From: an uncultured Bacteroidales bacterium
Lineage (GTDB): Bacteria > Bacteroidota > Bacteroidia > Bacteroidales > F082
Direction: 5' to 3'
NCBI GenBank assembly: GCA_947303085.1
Contig: CAMYXP010000001.1
Span: forward strand, 248,001 to 312,000
Length of the DNA stretch: 64,000 nucleotides
In this document: one piece after another, positions 16,048 to 25,700 of the stretch
Position numbering within the stretch: the stretch's first letter is position 1
Layout of the letters: each line of letters starts with the position of its first letter
The notes under the pieces: generated by a model
Told to the model about the DNA's origin: nothing
The model's input: only the letters and a program-made list of their open reading frames with translations
Database searches by the model: none
Program-made: the position numbers and the translations under genes

Positions 16048-17394
16048 TTATTTAATGAACTGTGTAATCAAAATCACTGTGATTGCTACTGGTGCCAAGA
16101 ATTTAATAATGAAATACATGATTTTGCTCAATCCCATGCTAACTGTGCCGCCGTTGGTGTACTCGTCCATGAAATCGGCTTTTTTCATCTTCCAGCCGAG
16201 GAACAACACGGTGAGCAAACCTCCGATGGTCATCAGAAATGTTGAAGTTAACTCGTCGAAGGCATCGAAGATTCTTAAGCCGAAAATCTTCAGCGGGGTG
16301 TCGTCATGCAGACTTTCACTTGCGATGACACAAAGCACGAATGCTCCGATTGCTGAGTAAATAGTGGCTTTTTTGCGGCTTATCTTCAATTCTTCGGTCA
16401 AGAACAGCACCGGCACTTCAAGAACCGAGATTGATGAGGTGAGGGCTGCGATTGTCAAAAGCAGGAAGAAAAAGAGGCAGAAGAAATAGCCTCCTGTCAT
16501 CTGGTTGAACAAAATCGGCAAAGTCACAAATGCCAATTCATTACCAGCCTCAGGTCGGATGCCGAACGAGAATGCCGCCGGGAAGATGACGATACCAGCC
16601 AGCACTGCAATCAAAGTATCGCTGATGCACACAGCGAATGCGGTGGAGGTGAGGTTGTCTTTCTTCGCGATGTATGAGCCGTAGGTTATCAGACATCCCA
16701 TGCCTAAACTCAGCGAGAAAAACGCCTGTCCGAGCGCGTTGATGAGCACCTTGCCGGTTATCTTAGAGAAGTCGGGCTTAAGGAAAAACTCCACACCATC
16801 AGCTGCGCCTGGCAAAGTCAGCGATTTGACACCGAGAATGATAAGAATTCCCAACAAAATCGGCATGAGGATTTTCGAGTATTTCTCAATGCCTTTTGTC
16901 ACACCTTTAATGATGATGAATGCGGTGAGGAATATGAAAATGCCTTCGCTCAAGATAGGTTGCCACGACTCATTCATCAAGCTGTTGAAGTCTCTTTGGA
17001 TGGTGGCATTATCCAGTCCGTGGTAATAGTTGATGATTGATTTGCCCACCGCGTCAATGGTCCAGCCTGCCACTGTGCAGTAGAATGCTAGGATGAGAAA
17101 CGCGCAAATCACGCCCATGTAACCTATTCCCGACCAGCTTTTTCTGTCAGGAGCTAGCGTTTTGAACGCGCCCACAGGGTTTTTGCCCGAACGTCGTCCG
17201 ATGATGAACTCCGACACCATCAGAGGAAGACCCATGAGCAGCACTATGGCAAGGTATACAATGAAAAACGCACCACCGCCGTTGGCACCTGCCTCGCAAG
17301 GGAAACGGTAGATGTTACCCAATCCAATGGCGGAACCTGCCGCCGCCGCTATGATTCCAAATTTTGAACCGAAACTTTCTTTGTTATTTGCCAT
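16048..17394 (-). CDS. Sodium-dependent neurotransmitter-symporter family transporter
   Basis: An NSS/SLC6-family inner-membrane transporter of 448 residues with 11-12 predicted helices. The TM1 signature GIIAAAAGSAIGLGNIYRFP (residues ~13-32), followed by GANGGGAFFIVYL, contains the unwound sodium- and substrate-binding stretch. TM6 GQAFFSLSLGMGCLITYGSY is also typical. Members import amino acids or related amines with Na+; the specific substrate cannot be read here. The gene lies downstream of upp on the same strand, with a palindrome and a TTATCC-type array between them. Confidence 0.93.
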   Translation of the reverse strand: MANNKESFGSKFGIIAAAAGSAIGLGNIYRFPCEAGANGGGAFFIVYLAIVLLMGLPLMVSEFIIGRRSGKNPVGAFKTLAPDRKSWSGIGYMGVICAFLILAFYCTVAGWTIDAVGKSIINYYHGLDNATIQRDFNSLMNESWQPILSEGIFIFLTAFIIIKGVTKGIEKYSKILMPILLGILIILGVKSLTLPGAADGVEFFLKPDFSKITGKVLINALGQAFFSLSLGMGCLITYGSYIAKKDNLTSTAFAVCISDTLIAVLAGIVIFPAAFSFGIRPEAGNELAFVTLPILFNQMTGGYFFCLFFFLLLTIAALTSSISVLEVPVLFLTEELKISRKKATIYSAIGAFVLCVIASESLHDDTPLKIFGLRIFDAFDELTSTFLMTIGGLLTVLFLGWKMKKADFMDEYTNGGTVSMGLSKIMYFIIKFLAPVAITVILITQFIK

Positions 17395-17431
17395 ATTTAT
17401 CCTTTCTTATCCTTGTTTATCCTTCTTATCC
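17395..17431. repeat. TTATCC-type (GGATAAG) array upstream of the NSS transporter
   Basis: Three to four copies of a TTATCCTT(T/C)C-like unit directly upstream of the transporter start codon. Same family as 8158-8246, 28469-28503 and 36675-36756. No promoter box is recognisable in it. Confidence 0.65.
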
Positions 17432-17436
17432 ATTCA

Positions 17437-17459
17437 GGCGAAAGATGTTTCGCCCCTAC
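17437..17459. repeat. GTAGGGGC palindrome carrying the upp stop codon
   Basis: Read on the minus strand: GTAGGGGCGAAA, a CATC loop, then TTTCGCC, a 7-bp stem. The TAG (17458-17456) is the upp stop codon, exactly as the related palindrome at 5268-5293 supplies that of cdd. Confidence 0.75.
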
Positions 17460-18115
17460 TCTTTTTCACCGTAGGCGAGGTCACCGGCGTCGCCCAGTCC
17501 AGGAACGATATATGCCTTCGCGGTCAGTTCGTCGTCGATGCTTCCGACCCATAATGTCGCATCGTATTTTCTGAGTTTTTTCTTGACGTAGTCGATACCT
17601 TCGGCACTTGCGATGACCGCCACGAGATGCAGTTTCTTCGGTGTCATCTCGTCGTGGAGGAGGCCGTCGAGGCACTGCACCAGCGATGAGCCGGTGGCGA
17701 GCATCGGGTCGACGAGCATCAGCACGCGTCCGTCGATGTTGGCGGCCGAGTAGTATTCGATGCGGATCTCGAAGTCCTCGTTTTTGTCATATTTCCTGTA
17801 CGCCGCGATGAAAGCGTTGTCGGCCTTGTCGAAAACGTTCAAAAAACCTTGATGCAACGGCAATCCCGCGCGCATGATCGTGGCCAGAACGGGCTGCTCG
17901 ACAAGTATATTCGTCTCCTTCTCGCCAAGCGGCGTGGTGACGTAAACAGTCTCGTAATCAAGAGTTTTGCTGATTTCGTATGCCGTAAGCTCACCGATGC
18001 GCTCGAGGTTTCTGCGAAAACGCATTCTGTCGGTCTGAACGTTGACATCTCTCAACTCCGCGATGTAGTTGTTTATAATGCTGTTATTAGCACTTAATTC
18101 AATGACTTTTACCAT
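17456..18115 (-). CDS. upp: Uracil phosphoribosyltransferase
   Basis: Converts uracil plus PRPP to UMP in pyrimidine salvage. The 219-residue product has the PRPP motif MLVDPMLATGSSLV and the C-terminal uracil-binding segment YIVPGLGDAGDLAYG. RAGLPLHQGF matches the flexible substrate loop. The stop codon is the TAG of a GTAGGGGC palindrome, leaving the tail GEKE. It follows the FemAB-like gene by 6 bases on the same strand and may be co-transcribed with it. Confidence 0.96.
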   Translation of the reverse strand: MVKVIELSANNSIINNYIAELRDVNVQTDRMRFRRNLERIGELTAYEISKTLDYETVYVTTPLGEKETNILVEQPVLATIMRAGLPLHQGFLNVFDKADNAFIAAYRKYDKNEDFEIRIEYYSAANIDGRVLMLVDPMLATGSSLVQCLDGLLHDEMTPKKLHLVAVIASAEGIDYVKKKLRKYDATLWVGSIDDELTAKAYIVPGLGDAGDLAYGEKE

Positions 18116-18121
18116 GGTTTG

Positions 18122-19057
18122 TTAAAATTTATTTCGTTTTAAAACTTTCAATGCAAAGTTATAAATTTTATTCAATCGGTTTAACCTTAATCCGAGATAA
18201 TTATTTTCTTTTCCTCCAAAACCCTTGTAAAATCTGGCTAATCCGTCGTTATCCGATCCTTCGAAATCAAGGATATAATCACTTCCGCTGTATCTTGCAA
18301 TGACGTTGTCAAGCAAAAATGTGAGCCCGTGATTCTCTTTGTTCGACTCGTCGGAACCTGAAAACAGGAAAATTATCTTGTTGTGGCTTATCATAAAAAA
18401 TGCGCCTGCAACTATTTGATTATCAGTGTTTTGAGCCCCTAAAACAAGACAAGCTTTGTGGTCTTTTGCTACTTCGACCAAATTCAGCAACCTGTTATAT
18501 TCTTTATCGCCCCAATGTTTAATCCCCTTGCCTCTGTTTTTTCTGAAAAGCTCAATAATTGCTGATGGTTCAACGTTCTCAACTATCTGTAATCCCTCTT
18601 TTTTCGCTTTCGCGAGATTGCGTTTGGTGTTGGAATTGTAGTTTTCGGCTAAAACTTTATATTCCTGAAAAATCTCCAATTCAATGTTTTTGTGAGCCTT
18701 AACTTCATTAATGGCATTAAAGCCCTTAAGGGTGCCGCCAATATTAATTTCAGCAAACTTGAATTTCCCCGGAATCTCTTTCAAAAACTCCTCAATCTTT
18801 TCATCCGTCACCGATTTTTTACCGAAAACTCCAATTTTTTGAGTAAAAAACGGCTGAAAAAGATAATTTACACCGAATTTTTTGTTGCCTGCAAGCGGCA
18901 TCACAAACTCATAATCGTCTTCAACCAACGCATCCCAGCCAGGATGCACCACATCCAAATACCACGACCAGACATAAACCAAACCGTCGGGACTGTGTGC
19001 GATACATTCGTCCCAACGCTGCGTATCTATCTGATTATGAGTTAAATAGCGTATCAT
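18122..19057 (-). CDS. FemAB/GNAT-like acyltransferase
   Basis: A soluble protein of about 311 residues with two GNAT-like halves, related to FemABX/BioF2-like acyltransferases: YVWSWYLDVVHPGWDALVEDDYEFVMPL in the first half, and GAFFMISHNKIIFLFSGSDE with LDFEGSDNDGLARFYKGFGG in the second. Such proteins add amino-acyl groups to peptidoglycan or surface sugars. ATG at 19057 is preferred because it overlaps the preceding stop by one base (TGATG); longer in-frame starts lie inside the preceding gene. Pairing with a polysaccharide deacetylase-like gene suggests envelope or capsule modification. Substrate unknown. Confidence 0.8.
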   Translation of the reverse strand: MIRYLTHNQIDTQRWDECIAHSPDGLVYVWSWYLDVVHPGWDALVEDDYEFVMPLAGNKKFGVNYLFQPFFTQKIGVFGKKSVTDEKIEEFLKEIPGKFKFAEINIGGTLKGFNAINEVKAHKNIELEIFQEYKVLAENYNSNTKRNLAKAKKEGLQIVENVEPSAIIELFRKNRGKGIKHWGDKEYNRLLNLVEVAKDHKACLVLGAQNTDNQIVAGAFFMISHNKIIFLFSGSDESNKENHGLTFLLDNVIARYSGSDYILDFEGSDNDGLARFYKGFGGKENNYLGLRLNRLNKIYNFALKVLKRNKF

Positions 19058-20367
19058 CAGTTGAGTGCGTAGTCGATGATTTTTCTGTATAGTGAGAGCC
19101 AACCACTCCAGCGTTTCTCGTCGCTGAGCGTCTCGTTGTGCCATAGCAAGATGAATGTACCACCCACGTTTTTCACTTCCTGCATCAGCTTGGTGGCTTT
19201 TTCGTACGACTCATCGACGTTGAGGTCAAGGTAGTCGCGCATGGTGCCGTCCATCACGGCAAACGGGTGTATGTTGAGGTTGGTGACGTTGTCGTGTTCA
19301 AGGTCGAAGAAACGGAAGGTGTCGGCTATGCCTGCGCGGAATCCGGCTTGCGTGGCATAACCCATGGTGTAGTCGTCGGTGATGTCCAAATCGATGAGGA
19401 TTTGGTAGCTCAAAGGCAAGCGAAGTCTCAGGAAATGCTGGCGACTCGTGGTTATTTCGCGGTTAAGCACCTTCGATAGTTTCGTCACCTCTGTCTTGAC
19501 TTTTTCCTTGTTGAGATAGGAGTTGTATGACGGGTGAATGCCCACCTTCGCATAGTCGCCTAGACGTTTGATCAGATTCTGGAAGTTGGTGTTTCTCAAT
19601 GAGATATTCTTGTCGTTGAGGTCATATTCACCGCAAAGAATGAAATAAAGCGGATGCAGATTCAGCTCTTTTTGCAGCTGCAGCTGGTAGTCGAAGGTGT
19701 CGAACGGGTCTTTCTCCTTGCCTGTGATGACTCTCCATCTTTTTTTAAACTCTTGAAAATCAAGGTTTAAGAGGTCGCGAGCCGACGATGCCACAGTCCT
19801 GAAGATACCTTTGTTTTTATATGCCCAAGCGGCGTCGACATCATAGGTCGGGATGAAGGTAAATTGTTTCTTTTTCAGCTGGATGTCAGGGTAAATTGCC
19901 GTAAGGATATTGCCTAGCTCCTGAATCCAAATATTGACCAAAGGCTTCTCTAACATATTCATTTTGAATAAGATAGAGTCCTTGGCTTGAAAACGGTTGT
20001 GCTTGTCGTTGATGTGCGGCAGATATTCCTCGTAACGCGAAACCAAGTAAAACGATGCCGCAAAGATGTCGAAAGGCAAAAACGATTTGTCGTTGTAGAC
20101 CGGAAAAATAACCTTAACATCTTTATAATCAACGATTTTCAATTCTTTTTCAGTGATGTCATGCTCAAAAAGGAGGCTGGTGGCTTTCTGAAACGGCTCG
20201 TTCCAAAACTGGTTGTCGCCATAATGAAACTTCGGGCCGTTGTGCGAGGTGAACGTCTCGTTGTCTGTAGTGAATTTAAATGAAATACCAAGCATATCTT
20301 TGAGAATCAAGTCAAAGATATAATGCAGACGGTTAGTCGTTTTCGGTACTAAAATGAGCATATCCAT
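19057..20367 (-). CDS. Polysaccharide deacetylase family protein
   Basis: A cytoplasmic-looking protein of about 436 residues in a Bacteroidota-typical family related to NodB/CE4 deacetylases. An N-terminal domain (residues 1-160) precedes a deacetylase-like barrel with TFIPTYDVDAAWAYKN (TYDVD as the metal-binding Asp motif), VGIHPSYNS and FILLWHNETLSD. These correspond loosely to the CE4 D-D, H-x-x-S and H motifs. Start MDMLILVP at 20367 is chosen because the -7 box TATTTTTG at 20379-20372 lies just 4 bases upstream; an upstream TTG in frame is part of the promoter. The next gene (FemAB-like) overlaps it by one base. Confidence 0.8.
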   Translation of the reverse strand: MDMLILVPKTTNRLHYIFDLILKDMLGISFKFTTDNETFTSHNGPKFHYGDNQFWNEPFQKATSLLFEHDITEKELKIVDYKDVKVIFPVYNDKSFLPFDIFAASFYLVSRYEEYLPHINDKHNRFQAKDSILFKMNMLEKPLVNIWIQELGNILTAIYPDIQLKKKQFTFIPTYDVDAAWAYKNKGIFRTVASSARDLLNLDFQEFKKRWRVITGKEKDPFDTFDYQLQLQKELNLHPLYFILCGEYDLNDKNISLRNTNFQNLIKRLGDYAKVGIHPSYNSYLNKEKVKTEVTKLSKVLNREITTSRQHFLRLRLPLSYQILIDLDITDDYTMGYATQAGFRAGIADTFRFFDLEHDNVTNLNIHPFAVMDGTMRDYLDLNVDESYEKATKLMQEVKNVGGTFILLWHNETLSDEKRWSGWLSLYRKIIDYALN

Positions 20368-20371
20368 AATG

Positions 20372-20379
20372 CAAAAATA
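20372..20379 (-). promoter_or_regulatory. -7 box 4 bases before the start codon (leaderless candidate)
   Basis: TATTTTTG on the minus strand, followed by CATT and then ATG. With transcription starting 4-7 bases after the box, the mRNA would begin at or inside the start codon. The same geometry occurs at 22614, 37863 and 62808. Confidence 0.6.
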
Positions 20380-20401
20380 CAATTTTTCTTAAAAAAGCAA
20401 G

Positions 20402-22609
20402 CTAAATTATGATTTTTTCTTTCAAACGGATGTCGTCAGACGACGCTCCAACCATTATTGTAAACTCACCAGACTCGAGCTTTTTCGTCGGGATGGTAAA
20501 CGTAATATGTTGAGTTTCATTGGTTAATATAAAAACATGTTTGAAACCTTTCAGCATTTTCTCGGCAGGGGTGATGGTGGCGTATTCGTCGCGAAGATAT
20601 AGTTGAACGACCTCGTCGCCGTCGTAATTGCCAATGTTTTTGACATCGACAGAGACTTCTATTGTATCATTTAATTTATTGATAATCAAATTACTATATT
20701 CGAATTTAGAATAACTCAAACCATGGCCGAAGCAGAACAGAGGTGTGCTCTCGCATTCGACGTAGTCGTGTGGTTTCGGTTGCGAATAATATATCGGAAT
20801 CTGGCCTGTGTGACGAGGCTGCGATATCGGCAAACGCCCGGCAGGGTTGTAGTTTCCGAAGATGACATCAGCGATGGCGCTGCCGCCTTGCTCGCCAGGG
20901 TAGAAGGCTGTCAAAAGTGCGTTGGCGACCTCGTTGGCGGTGTTTTTAAGCAGCGGGCGACCTTCTATATAAATGATAATCAAAGGTTTGTGAAGCTTTG
21001 CTATCTCTTCGATAAGGTCTTCCTGCAATCCTGAAAGCTCGAGTGAGACACGGTCGTAGCCTTCGCCGCAGTCCATGTCGGAAATGTGGTCGTTGACGAC
21101 GGCGGCGCCTGTAGATTCGTACGATGTCTTGAAGTCGCGAGCGCTTGAACCTCCGACCACCAAAATGGTGACATCGGCTGATTTTGCTGCCTTAATCGCT
21201 GATTCAAAGTCGGCGTCATTAGTGTCGCGGATGGAGCAGCCCTTGGCATAGATGATTTTTGTGTTGGCGTCAGCGCGATTGCGGATGCCTTCCAACACTG
21301 TGACAATCTTGTCAGGGTCTTGTGGCGCGGTATAATCGCCTAATTGATTGTACATGTTGTCGGCGTTCGGGCCGATGACAGCGATATTTTTTATATCACG
21401 CGAAATTGGCAGGATACCATCATTTTTTAATAAAACAATTGATTTTAATGATGATTCCAATGATAATGATTTATAATTATTTTCATTTGAAACGTCGATA
21501 TACGGATTATCGAACAACCCGATTTCGTATTTGAATCGTAAAACCCTGCGGACCGCGGCATCGACATTTTCAATCGGCACCATGCCGTTTTCGACGGCTT
21601 CTTTCAGATAGGAGCCGTAATTCGATGCTCCCAAATCGATGTCGACGCCGGCATTTATGGCCTGCGCTGTGGCATCTAGTTGATTTTCAGCGGTACGATG
21701 CGTGCTGTGGAGCGCCCAGATGCTGCCGAGGTCGGAAAATACCACGCCTTTGAAGCCCCATTGTTCGCGCAAAACATCTTTCAAGAGCCAACTGTTTGAC
21801 GTACAAGGCACTCCATCGATGGCGTTGTACGATGTCATGATGCTTTTAGCGCCGTTTTTCACTGCTATTTCAAAACTCGAGAGGTAATCAGACATCAGAT
21901 AATTTGGTCCGGTCTGTGCGGCAGCGCCGTTGTGTCCGCCTTCAGGGATTCCGTAAGCCGCAAAATGTTTCACCGTCGCCGCCAGATGGTTCTGCATGCC
22001 TTTTATGACGGCGCTGCCGCACATCCCCGACAGGTATGGGTCTTCGCCGAATCCTTCTTCCACTCTCGACCAGCGCGGATCTCTCGTGATGTCGAGTACC
22101 GGACCGTATCCGAACTGAGCGCCTCGGCGTGCCGCCTCGGCGCCTATCGCGTCACCTACCTCATACAACAACTCCTTGTCCCAAGTCGCAGCCATTCCAA
22201 GTCCTGTCGGATACACCGCAGCACCCACAGACATCAAGCCGTGCGGACACTCCTCAGCGAAATAAATCGGGATGCCGAGGCGCGTGTTTTCAACAGCATA
22301 ATGTTGCATCTCATTGAAAATCACTCTTGACTGATTAGCGTCGGGACCCGTCTCCACCGTCTTTTGCGACCACGGGTCGGCACGCAACACAGCCCAGAAT
22401 CCGCCTACAGGCAAGGTGTCGATAAGATCTTTGTACGACTCATCGTCGTAAAGGTTGAAGCCTATCGGACAACACAACTGCCCGATTTTTTCTGTTAAAG
22501 TCATCTGACTCAATAAGTTATCGACTTTCTTATCGATGTCGTCTTTCTTCGGTGCCGAGCACGACACCAACAAAAGCAGCGTTATTATGGAGAGTAATTT
22601 CGTTTTCAT
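20402..22609 (-). CDS. Glycoside hydrolase family 3 lipoprotein (beta-glucosidase type)
   Basis: A 735-residue exported lipoprotein: signal with lipobox LLVSC, modified cysteine C17. The GH3 N-terminal barrel carries RDPRWSRVEEGFGEDP, VKHFAAYG and the nucleophile D293 in VVFSDLGSIWAL. The C-terminal sandwich domain has DRVSLELSGLQEDLI, and a fibronectin III-like domain closes the protein (DGDEVVQLYLRD). It would remove terminal beta-linked sugars from oligosaccharides in the periplasm or at the surface. Exact linkage is not deducible. No SusC/SusD pair is next to it. The -7 box TAATTTTG ends 4 bases before ATG. Confidence 0.93.
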   Translation of the reverse strand: MKTKLLSIITLLLLVSCSAPKKDDIDKKVDNLLSQMTLTEKIGQLCCPIGFNLYDDESYKDLIDTLPVGGFWAVLRADPWSQKTVETGPDANQSRVIFNEMQHYAVENTRLGIPIYFAEECPHGLMSVGAAVYPTGLGMAATWDKELLYEVGDAIGAEAARRGAQFGYGPVLDITRDPRWSRVEEGFGEDPYLSGMCGSAVIKGMQNHLAATVKHFAAYGIPEGGHNGAAAQTGPNYLMSDYLSSFEIAVKNGAKSIMTSYNAIDGVPCTSNSWLLKDVLREQWGFKGVVFSDLGSIWALHSTHRTAENQLDATAQAINAGVDIDLGASNYGSYLKEAVENGMVPIENVDAAVRRVLRFKYEIGLFDNPYIDVSNENNYKSLSLESSLKSIVLLKNDGILPISRDIKNIAVIGPNADNMYNQLGDYTAPQDPDKIVTVLEGIRNRADANTKIIYAKGCSIRDTNDADFESAIKAAKSADVTILVVGGSSARDFKTSYESTGAAVVNDHISDMDCGEGYDRVSLELSGLQEDLIEEIAKLHKPLIIIYIEGRPLLKNTANEVANALLTAFYPGEQGGSAIADVIFGNYNPAGRLPISQPRHTGQIPIYYSQPKPHDYVECESTPLFCFGHGLSYSKFEYSNLIINKLNDTIEVSVDVKNIGNYDGDEVVQLYLRDEYATITPAEKMLKGFKHVFILTNETQHITFTIPTKKLESGEFTIMVGASSDDIRLKEKIII

Positions 22610-22613
22610 ACTA

Positions 22614-22621
22614 CAAAATTA
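22614..22621 (-). promoter_or_regulatory. -7 box 4 bases before the GH3 start codon
   Basis: TAATTTTG on the minus strand, then TAGT, then ATG at 22609. No TTTG at the -33 distance. Predicts a leaderless or nearly leaderless message. Confidence 0.55.
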
Positions 22622-22658
22622 CAAAGAAATCGATTTGGAAAGTTATTTTTTTGAAAAT

Positions 22659-22692
22659 ATTGCACCTTATTTGGAAAAAACTTGTACCTTTG
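22659..22692 (+). promoter_or_regulatory. Promoter of the C25 peptidase gene
   Basis: -7 box TACCTTTG at 22685-22692 with a partial -33 (ATTG, 22659-22662) 22 bases upstream. The start codon is 35 bases further on. Confidence 0.6.
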
Positions 22693-22727
22693 CAAGCTTT
22701 TAAGATTAATCATTAAAAATTTATAAA

Positions 22728-25700
22728 ATGAAAAAATTAACATTATTTGTTCTTCTGTCGATGATGAGCCTGATTACTTTCGCTCAGACAGTTGAGATGA
22801 CTTATCACTTTGATAATCCGAAAGTTACAGAGCTTCGCGGATATCAGCAAATCAGCTTTGAAGGCTGCATGCAGACGGCATTGGCCGGCAATCCTTCGCT
22901 GCCATATTATGCAATAAGCTTGATGCTGCCACAAGGCACTGAAGCTGAGTCAATTGAAGTTGAACTCTCTGATTTTCAAGAAGTTGGAGAAGCTATTAGC
23001 CTTTTCCCATACCAGCCGTCAAGAACGATGAACGATGTAGGGGAGAGAGAGTTGGTGAAAAATGAGGCTGTTTATGCTTCAAGAGGTGTCTATCCTGCTG
23101 AAAATCATGGAGTTGTGATGACTCAATACAAGAACGGATACGGCTTCGCATTCTCATCGTTCACTCCAGTGCAATACATTCCGGCAACAGGTAAGGTGAT
23201 GTATGCAAAAACCGCCAATGTGCGAGTCAATGTCAAGGCTTCGAGAACCGACCACAGTGAGATGTTCTGGGGTACTCAGGAGATTAAAAACAGCGTGAAA
23301 CGCCTCGCTCAGAACCCAGAGATGGTTGAAAGCTATCAGACAAGAGGCCGTGAAGTTACAAACTACGATGTTTTGATTATCACTGGCGCTCAATATGTTG
23401 ACGCATATAATGAATATCGCGAGTATTACAACTCAATCGGTTTGCGCAACGAAATCGTCACAACCGATGCCATTTACAGTTCTATGACTGGCAACGACAA
23501 TCAGGATAAGATTCGTAACTACATCATTCAGGAATACCAAAACAACGGTATCATCTTGGCTGTTTTGGGTGGCGATATCGACATCGTCCCTTATCGTGGT
23601 TTCTATTGCTATGTGACCTCAGGCGGAGGTGACCAGGAGAGCAACAACATCCCTGCCGACCTTTACTATTGCGGTCTTGACGGCACTTGGAACGACAATG
23701 GAAACAACCGCTACGGCGAGCCTGGCGAGGACGACCTCCTTCCTGAAATCGGCGTGTGCCGTATGTCGTTCAACAACACCACCGACCTTGAAAATATGGT
23801 CCATAAGTCGTTGACCTACCAGCAGACTCCTGTTCTCGGCGAGTTCCATAAAGTGATTCTCGCCGGTGAACATCTTTATGATAACCCAACATCCAACGGT
23901 TCTGATTATCTCGAGCTTCTCATCGGAACTCACGACGATAACGGCTATACAACTGTCGGATATCCAACGACTTACGACTTCACGAAGCTTTATGAAGAAC
24001 TCGGCACTTGGAGCGGTTCGGCACTGAAACAGGCCATCAACGCAGGAACAAGCTATGTGCATCACGACGGACACGCCAACTCAGGATACGTCGCAGGTTG
24101 GTATGGTGTCTCTAATAGCGATTTCACTGGCGCTAACGGTGTCGACCACAACTACACATTCTTCCATTCACAAGGATGCGACTGCGGCGCGTTCGATGAG
24201 AACTGCATCCTCGAGAAGATGGTGAAGATTGAGAATTTTGCTGTCGCAGTCATCGGAAACTCACGCTACGGCTGGTTTAACGAAGGTCAGACCGAAGGCC
24301 CGGGCGCTCACCTCGAGAGAGAGATGACCGACGCTCAGTGGGGCGACCGTATGGGATTGCTCAGCCTCGCTCATTCTGAAGGCAAATGCATGACAGCTCC
24401 ATGGGTCACGGCACCTGGACAGTGGGAGGAAGGCGCTCTGCGTTGGAACTTCTACGACATGAACGTGCTGGGCGACGGCGCTGTCAACGTGTGGCTCGAC
24501 GAGCCTTTCACAGCTAACGTTGAGGCTCCCGCACAAATCGTCATCGGCACTCCATCGATTGAGGTCGAAGTGACCGACGAAAACGGCAACGGCTTGAAGA
24601 ACTATCGTTGCCTCGTCTTCGTGGACGGCGAAGTCATAGCAATGGGTGCCACCGACGAAAACGGCGTTGCTGAGATTGAGTTTGAAGGCGGACTGCAGAT
24701 GGTAGGCGAGATGCTAATGAAGGTGACTGGCGTCAACTCATATCCACAGACTTTGGAGATGATGGCGGTGCCAAGCAATACACCTTATATTATATATGAC
24801 AGCTACACCTTGACCAACGGAGCCTCACAGATTGAATTCGGTGGTGAATATGGTTTCAACATGACAATGAAAAATGTGGGCAGCGTCGACGCTAACAACG
24901 TTACAGCAACTATTTCATGCGAGAGCGAATATGTCACCATCAGCCAGGCGACGGCAAGCTTGGGCAATGTGGCTGGTAATCAGAGTGTTACCATCAACAA
25001 CGCTTTCACTTTCAATGTAAGCGACGCGGTGCCGAACAACACCATGGTGCGTTTCAACATAAGCTGCACCGATGGCACCGAGACTTGGGAGAGTCATTTC
25101 AACGCAAGAATCTACGCTCCTGAGTTTGAACTCGTCAGCGCGGTACTTGAGACTTCAACAGGTGGCGCTTTGAACCCTGGCGACAGCGGCATTGTGCATT
25201 TTACATTGGCAAACAACGGTGGCGCAGCGGTGCCATCAGCAGTGTTTAGAATCTTCAATTCTCACGGCGATATCAGTATCAACACCACAGAATGGACTTA
25301 TGGTGAAATCGCTGCTGGTCAGGAATTTACAGCCGACATGGAATTTACGTTGAGCTACAGTGTTGAGGTTGGCACTATGTATCAATTGTTCTATGCCGCA
25401 TATTATGGCAATTATATGCTTGAAGACGCTTATTATATTTCAATAGGACAATCGATGGAAGGCTTCGAGACCGGCGACTTCAGCGCGTTCGACTGGCATA
25501 GTGTAAGCCCGATTTACGCTTGGGAAGTCACAACACAGAATGCGTGGCAAGGAATGTATTGCGCAAAGTCATCGGCAATACAGGATTATGAGACATCTTC
25601 CTTATACATCAACGTGATTGTCGGAACAGAAAGTGAAATCAGCTTCTACTTCAGAGTATCGTCGGAACATAACTATGACAAGTTGTATTTCAAGATTGAC

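Noticed and set aside
20360..20382. Upstream TTG start for the polysaccharide deacetylase gene
   Set aside because: The TTG and following codons are the -7 promoter box TATTTTTG itself.
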